Below the pieces are notes generated by a model. That model had not been told where the DNA came from. It saw nothing but the letters and a program-made list of their open reading frames with translations, and did no database searches. This document shows, one piece after another, positions 59,890-64,000 of a stretch of 64,000 bases of DNA. Each line of letters opens with the position of its first letter. Within the stretch, counting starts at the first letter, position 1. The translations under genes were made by a program, and so were the position numbers. The DNA comes from Acidobacteria bacterium AB60 (lineage in GTDB: Bacteria; Acidobacteriota; Terriglobia; Terriglobales; Acidobacteriaceae), in NCBI GenBank assembly GCA_008682415.1, contig VANK01000001.1, positions 310,001-374,000 on the forward strand, given 5' to 3'.

Positions 59890-61779
59890 TCAGCTATCGA
59901 GGTTTCGGGCGATGAGCTGGGCGACGTCGAGCAGTTGCGGGGCGGTGCCGTTCATCTCGCCGAGGGCGTCGCGGAACATGGTGTTGCAGAAGGGGCAGGC
60001 GGTGGCGACGGTTTGCGCGCCGGTGGCTACGAGTTCTTGGGCGCGGGTGTGGCTGACGCGGTCGCCGGTCTCTTCTCCGAGGAAGGCGAGGCCGCCGCCG
60101 GCTCCGCAGCAGAAGCTGCGTTCGCGATGGCGGGGGGCTTCGATTAAGGTACCGGTGATCTGGACGAGCTGGCGGGGCTGGTCGTAGACGTTGCGGTTGC
60201 GGCCCAGGTAGCAGGGGTCGTGGAAGACGATTTTTTCCTGACTTTGGATCGGCTGGAGACGATCGGCGAAGCGGGCCATGAACTCCGTGTGATGCTCGAT
60301 CTCCGGTGGGGTGCCGTATGCCTTCCAGTCCTCCTGGATGGTGCGGACGCAATGCGGGCAGATGGAGATGATATTTTTGACCTTGTTCTGGGCGAGGTTC
60401 TTGAGGTTTTCTTCGGCGAGGGTCTGGAAGACGAGGTCATTGCCGAGGCGGCGGACAGGGTCGCCGGTGCACTTTTCCTTTTTGAGGACGCCGAAGCTGG
60501 TGCCGAGATGCTGCATGACGCGGGCGAAGGCGGCGACGATATCGCGGCCCTTGGGGTCGTATCCTCCCATGCAGCCGAGCCACAGACAATATTCCTGAGT
60601 GCCGTCGAAGAGGGGGAGCTCCTGCTTCTGGATGAACTTGTCGCGCTCGATGGCGCTGATGCCGAGAGCATTGCTGCCGCGTTCGAGTTGGTTGAAGAGC
60701 TTGGCGCCGTAGTCGTCTTCCCAGGTGCCGGTGTTCACGGCGCCGCGGCGGAGGCCGACCATGATGGGCAGGTGCTGGATGCCGACGGGGCACTGGAACT
60801 CGCAGGAGCCGCAGGTGGTGCATTGGAAGACGGCCTTCTGGGAGACGTAGGCGGTGCCGTCTTCGGCGGCGAGGATGGCCTGCTCGGATGCGGGGCCGGG
60901 CCCGTTGAGGTAGCCGCGCATGCCGAGGATGATTTCCTTGGGATTGAGTTCCTTGCCGGTGTTGGTGGCGGGGCAGTGCTCGCTGCAGCGGCCGCACTCG
61001 ACGCAGGAGTAGGCCTGGAGGCTGACGAGCTGGGTGATGTCTTTGCCGGCGACGAGGCCGAAGTCTTCATCGCCGACGAGGGGCGGGATGTGGGAGAAGC
61101 CGTCGCGCTTGAGGAAGATGGTGGCCGGGCTGAGGACGAGGTGGAGGTGCTTGGTGTGGGGGATGAGGGGGAGGAAGACCAGCAGGGTGAGGGTGTGGAT
61201 CCACCAGAGGAGGCGGGCGGCGGGCGCGGCGTCGGTGGTGAAGAAGGCGGCCAGGTAGGTGACCATCAGCAGGAAGATGAGGCCTGCGATGACGCCGGAT
61301 TCATTGGAGACTTTTTTGCCGAGCCAGCGGGGGCGGACGAAGAAGCGGCGGATGAAGAGTCCGGCGATGCCGATAGCGCAGGCGATGGCAAAGGCGGCGG
61401 CGAGATAGAAGTAGACGCGGCCATACCAGGCGGCTGGATCGAGGAAGCCGACACCGAAGCCGACGGCGGCGTGATTGAGGGTGACGAGGGCGAAGGCGCA
61501 GAATCCCCAGAAGACGAAGGCGTGGGCAAGGCCGGGAAGGGGACGCTGCTGGATGACTTTGACCTGACAGATGACCTCGGTGAAGAAGTCCCAGATACGG
61601 CGGCCGATGGGGGCGAGGCGGAAGTCAGGATCTTTGCGGGATTTGAGGATTTTTTCGAGGATGGGGCCGAAGCGGCGCCAGAACAGCCAGATGGAGGCGA
61701 AGAGAAGGAGGAAGAAGAGAAGTTTTTCGGGGAGGCTAAAGTGTTGCGGTTCAGCCAGGGTGGCGGAGAGGGAAGTCAT
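59890..61779 (-). CDS. Membrane Fe-S ETF:quinone oxidoreductase (HdrD/EtfD-like)
   Basis: 629-residue protein in three parts. Residues about 20-215 hold six helices of a NarI-like haem b domain (FFTEVICQVKVIQQRPLPGLAHAFVFWGF). A ferredoxin-like region has two clusters (C-x2-C-x2-C-x3-C in CVECGRCSEHCP and CTTCGSCEFQCP). The rest has two CCG domains (CLWLGCMGGYDP...CTGD; HDPCYLGR...CCGAGGG). ATG 61779 is used; 61812 is upstream. This architecture is the one proposed as EtfD/EMO, passing electrons from ETF to menaquinone. Gene order with etfBA supports that strongly. Confidence 0.87.
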   Translation of the reverse strand: MTSLSATLAEPQHFSLPEKLLFFLLLFASIWLFWRRFGPILEKILKSRKDPDFRLAPIGRRIWDFFTEVICQVKVIQQRPLPGLAHAFVFWGFCAFALVTLNHAAVGFGVGFLDPAAWYGRVYFYLAAAFAIACAIGIAGLFIRRFFVRPRWLGKKVSNESGVIAGLIFLLMVTYLAAFFTTDAAPAARLLWWIHTLTLLVFLPLIPHTKHLHLVLSPATIFLKRDGFSHIPPLVGDEDFGLVAGKDITQLVSLQAYSCVECGRCSEHCPATNTGKELNPKEIILGMRGYLNGPGPASEQAILAAEDGTAYVSQKAVFQCTTCGSCEFQCPVGIQHLPIMVGLRRGAVNTGTWEDDYGAKLFNQLERGSNALGISAIERDKFIQKQELPLFDGTQEYCLWLGCMGGYDPKGRDIVAAFARVMQHLGTSFGVLKKEKCTGDPVRRLGNDLVFQTLAEENLKNLAQNKVKNIISICPHCVRTIQEDWKAYGTPPEIEHHTEFMARFADRLQPIQSQEKIVFHDPCYLGRNRNVYDQPRQLVQITGTLIEAPRHRERSFCCGAGGGLAFLGEETGDRVSHTRAQELVATGAQTVATACPFCNTMFRDALGEMNGTAPQLLDVAQLIARNLDS

Positions 61780-61884
61780 AACGAACCCCCTCAAGATACA
61801 CGATGAACCCACCCCACGAACAAAGACCCGTCGGTGGGGAACCCGGGGATGGGGGGGAGGGTCGTCGTCTGGGGGGCGGGACGG

Positions 61885-61912
61885 AGCTTTTAGCTCTTAG
61901 CTCTTAGCCTTT
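61885..61912. repeat. AGCTNTT heptad array, third copy
   Basis: AGCTTTT, AGCTCTT, AGCTCTT, AGCCTTT in tandem. It matches the unit and orientation of the left array at 54895-54927. It lies upstream of the etfD-like gene, with no facing partner nearby. Confidence 0.65.
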
Positions 61913-62441
61913 GGAGGGCTGTCGGGGGGGAGAAGGGCGGGAGGGGTGCTGCCGGCAGAAAACGAACGGCCTGCCGAGGTCGTCTTCGGCAGGCCGGTTG
62001 GTTGGGTTCGTGGTGAACGAAGATGCGGTGAACGAAGCAACAGGCAAACGGTCGTTGGTGACGGATCTCAAAAATCGATCCGCAGAGGAAGAGAGCAAAA
62101 CACGGAAGACACCCTGAATTCCGTGTCGTCGAGAGCCAAAAGACGTACCGAACAAACTGTATGCGTTCGAACCCGGCGTTTCCCGGACCATGAGTAACCG
62201 TTTCACCAGAGGGTGCCACTCCCTCCAGCTCCAGGACCCGTTCAAGTTCTCAGCGATTGGTTGAATATGACTTTCGCATCGTCTGGATGGAAAGTCTGTG
62301 ATTTAGCTCACTCGATTTACTTCAAGGGAATTGAAGGGTTTTTTCGGGTTCGGCAGGTATTTGAGGGCGCCCCGGGAGGGATTTTTCTCGGGCGGAAGCG
62401 CTCGACTTCGGGGTGAGCGGTTTCTGTCAAAACCGGGGTGG

Positions 62442-62469
62442 CCCGTGTCTCCGGAATCGGAGACATGGG
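62442..62469 (-). terminator. Hairpin downstream of the nucleotide-sugar dehydrogenase gene
   Basis: Arms CCCGTGTCTCC (62442-62452) and GGAGACATGGG (62459-62469) pair over eleven positions with one G.T, around a six-base loop. It lies 12 bases after the dehydrogenase stop on the minus strand. The following T content (TTTTG) is weak. Confidence 0.55.
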
Positions 62470-62480
62470 CTTGCCGATTC

Positions 62481-63830
62481 TCAGCAGCGAACGACGTTCG
62501 GGGACTGGATGCCCTTGGTGGCATTGCGGGTGTCGATGACGAGCTGTGCCTGAGCCACGATCTCCCGGTAGTTGTAGCTGGTGTGGTCGGTGACGATGAG
62601 GACGGCGTCGAACTGGCCGAGGTTTTCCAGGGGCGTGTTGACCATGTTCAGGTCGTAGTGACGTCCCCGGCCCACGGTGGGGAAGAAGGGGTCGTTGTAG
62701 GAGACGAGGGCGCCCTTGTCGCGGAGCAGCTCGATGACGGTCAGGGACGGAGATTCGCGGAGGTCGTCGATGTCGCGCTTGTACGCGAGGCCGAGAACGA
62801 GGATCTTGGAGCCCTTGATGGATTTGCAGCGCTCGTTGAGGGCGGAGGCGGTCTGCTCGATCACGAAATAGGGCATGGCGGTGTTCACTTCGCCGGCGAG
62901 CTCGATGAAGCGGGTGCGGAAGTCGTATTCTTTGGCCTTCCAGGAGAGGTAAAAGGGATCGATGGGGATGCAGTGGCCGCCCAGACCGGGTCCGGGGTAG
63001 AAGGCCTGGAAACCGAAGGGCTTGGTCCTGGCGGCGTCGATGACCTCATGGATGTCGATGTCCATGCGCATGCAGAGCTGCTTGAGCTCGTTGACGAGGG
63101 CGATGTTGACGCAGCGATAGATGTTTTCGAGGAGCTTGGTCATCTCGGCGGCGGCGGGGCTGCTGACGGCGACCACGCGGCGGAAGATGGAGCCGTACAT
63201 GGCGGAGGCAAGCTCAAAGGCACCCTGGCCGCATCCACCGACGACCTTGGGAATGTCGTGCCGTGCGACGGTATCGTTGCCGGGATCTTCGCGTTCGGGG
63301 GAGAAGGCGACGTGCACGCCCTGCTCGGCCGATCCGCGCGCGACTTTGAGGCCTCGCGGATTGTTCTTTTCGAGGATGGGGACGACGACGTCATCGGTGG
63401 TGCCAGGATAGGTGGTGCTTTCCAGCACGATGAGCTGCCCTTCGCGGATGTGCGGGGCGATGGAGTGCACGGTGCCGGTGACGTAGCTCAGGTCGGGCTC
63501 GTGGTACTCGTTGAGGGGCGTGGGAACGCAGATGATGACGGCGTCCATGGCAGCGATCTCGGAGTAGTCGGCGGTGGCGCGGAAGCCAGCCTTTTGCGCC
63601 TGCTGAATGGATTCCGGGGAGATGCGAACAATATAAGAACCGCCGGAGTTCAAGGTACTGACTTTATCGGCTGCAATGTCGAAGCCGGTGACGCGGAAGC
63701 GCTCGTTGCTGAAGAGAAGCGCAAGAGGCAGGCCCACATAACCCATGCCCACGATTCCAATACGGGCTTCACGGGAGGCAATACGTTGCTTCAGCTCCGC
63801 GAGCGAGCTGCCAGCAGTAATTGTAGTCAT
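62481..63830 (-). CDS. Nucleotide-sugar dehydrogenase (UDP-N-acetylglucosamine 6-dehydrogenase type, WbpA-like)
   Basis: 449-residue UDP-sugar dehydrogenase. GIVGMGYVGLPLA (26-38) is the NAD motif; VPTPLNEYHEPDLSYV follows, then SPERE near 178 and the catalytic Cys at 287 in GPGLGGHCIPIDP. The VARGSAEQG-type middle and the length fit the WbpA/Ugd-II group using UDP-GlcNAc or UDP-GlcNAcA synthesis, rather than plain UDP-glucose. ATG 63830 is preferred; 63839 would add three residues. It is divergent from an epimerase gene, so the two may make a uronic acid for surface polysaccharide. Confidence 0.87.
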   Translation of the reverse strand: MTTITAGSSLAELKQRIASREARIGIVGMGYVGLPLALLFSNERFRVTGFDIAADKVSTLNSGGSYIVRISPESIQQAQKAGFRATADYSEIAAMDAVIICVPTPLNEYHEPDLSYVTGTVHSIAPHIREGQLIVLESTTYPGTTDDVVVPILEKNNPRGLKVARGSAEQGVHVAFSPEREDPGNDTVARHDIPKVVGGCGQGAFELASAMYGSIFRRVVAVSSPAAAEMTKLLENIYRCVNIALVNELKQLCMRMDIDIHEVIDAARTKPFGFQAFYPGPGLGGHCIPIDPFYLSWKAKEYDFRTRFIELAGEVNTAMPYFVIEQTASALNERCKSIKGSKILVLGLAYKRDIDDLRESPSLTVIELLRDKGALVSYNDPFFPTVGRGRHYDLNMVNTPLENLGQFDAVLIVTDHTSYNYREIVAQAQLVIDTRNATKGIQSPNVVRC

Positions 63831-63952
63831 GGGGAACATTGTACGCTTGCAACGGATGACACGAGAGCGTTATCACAATTTTCGCCCCGCGACGGCTGTA
63901 TTCTGAAGGTTCGGCTCAGCAGAAGCGGCCGGCAGTCGGTGAGGGGGCGGGA

Positions 63953-64000
63953 ATGGCGAAGTATCTGGTGACGGGCGCTGCGGGATTCATTGGCCGTTCG
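63953..64000 (+). CDS. NAD-dependent epimerase/dehydratase, N-terminal fragment
   Basis: Only 16 codons are in the window: MAKYLVTGAAGFIGRS, the NAD-binding Gly-x2-Gly-x2-Gly start of extended SDR epimerases. ATG 63953 follows a G-rich ribosome binding site. It reads off the right edge. Epimerisation of the UDP-sugar acid from the divergent dehydrogenase is likely but cannot be checked here. Confidence 0.8.
   Translation, partial: MAKYLVTGAAGFIGRS

Larger units (their letters stand above)
61780..62480. other. Intergenic region with heptad array and + strand hairpins
   Basis: About 700 bases with no convincing gene. It holds an AGCTNTT array (61885-61912), a hairpin CTTCAA/TTGAAG followed by GGTTTTTT on the + strand (62320-62344) and the terminator at 62442-62469. 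The 62213-62416 + strand frame and several others are open by chance of base content. The etfD-like promoter lies at its left end. Confidence 0.5.

Noticed and set aside
60220..61806. 528-codon + strand open frame opposite the etfD-like gene
   Set aside because: Composition is an extreme Glu/Gly/Asp/Ala bias typical of a shadow frame; the minus strand has intact Fe-S and CCG motifs.
62150..62200. tRNA-like T-arm (GTTCGAACCC) before a GGACCA end
   Set aside because: No matching acceptor or anticodon stem can be formed at tRNA length on either strand.

Overview
This window looks like part of an Acidobacteriota chromosome (class Terriglobia-like). The main markers are a hopanoid cluster with squalene-forming hpnCDE and the radical-SAM gene hpnJ, a PadR regulator next to a duplicated 'orphan' FtsX permease of the ADOP type, an LpxD/LpxL-type Gram-negative envelope, many TTG/GTG starts, high GC and dense packing. 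No rRNA, tRNA, CRISPR, prophage or insertion sequence was recognised.

Layout. 1-9.7 kb: the end of a zinc dehydrogenase gene, then hpnC-hpnD-hpnE (farnesyl-PP to squalene), two small EamA half-transporters and hpnJ, followed by a TolC-like channel, a TPR protein and a membrane-fusion adaptor with no pump. 9.8-17.2 kb: housekeeping and envelope genes (queF, SYLF lipoprotein-like protein, LpxL-type acyltransferase, a TPR protein, a LolA-like/TlpA-like redox protein, uvrA, a small DUF3303-like gene). 17.5-23.2 kb: a five-gene locus with two GT2 glycosyltransferases, two paralogous polytopic proteins with GT-C-like features and a 2-oxoglutarate/Fe(II) oxygenase. It is the least explained part of the window and my best candidate for an undescribed system. 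23.4-27.1 kb: a sensor kinase lacking the phospho-accepting His, a KdpD N-terminal module without kdpFABC, and two small secreted metal-binding-like proteins, one frameshifted.

27.2-46.7 kb: lpxD, then a sugar-acid catabolic region. FucP-like permease, SDR and FAH-family hydrolase suit non-phosphorylating deoxysugar breakdown. UxaC, an SDR mannonate oxidoreductase, ManD, KdgK and Eda make a complete glucuronate route to pyruvate plus glyceraldehyde-3-phosphate, with a hexuronate-type MFS permease, a Gfo/Idh/MocA oxidoreductase and a TIM-barrel isomerase. An AttEFGH-like ABC exporter/lipocalin operon sits inside this region. 46.8-54.9 kb: an NTF2-like Tat substrate with a TetR regulator and two matching operators; PadR plus ADOP permease; Lrp divergent from hutH; an FAH-family gene. 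55-57.6 kb: ribokinase with a GRP-type sugar transporter and a DUF433/DUF5615 toxin-antitoxin pair. 58-61.8 kb: etfA, etfB and a membrane Fe-S ETF:quinone oxidoreductase. 62.5-64 kb: a nucleotide-sugar dehydrogenase diverging from a partial epimerase.

Smaller-scale signals are two families of intergenic repeats (AGCTNTT heptad arrays; a 70-base hairpin element), direct repeats upstream of padR, three possible leaderless promoters (queF, hutH, lrp), and a strand-composition polarity that is C-rich on the + strand from roughly 24 to 48 kb and G-rich on either side whatever the gene orientation. Starts were chosen by reading frame, Shine-Dalgarno match and family length; no database search was possible.
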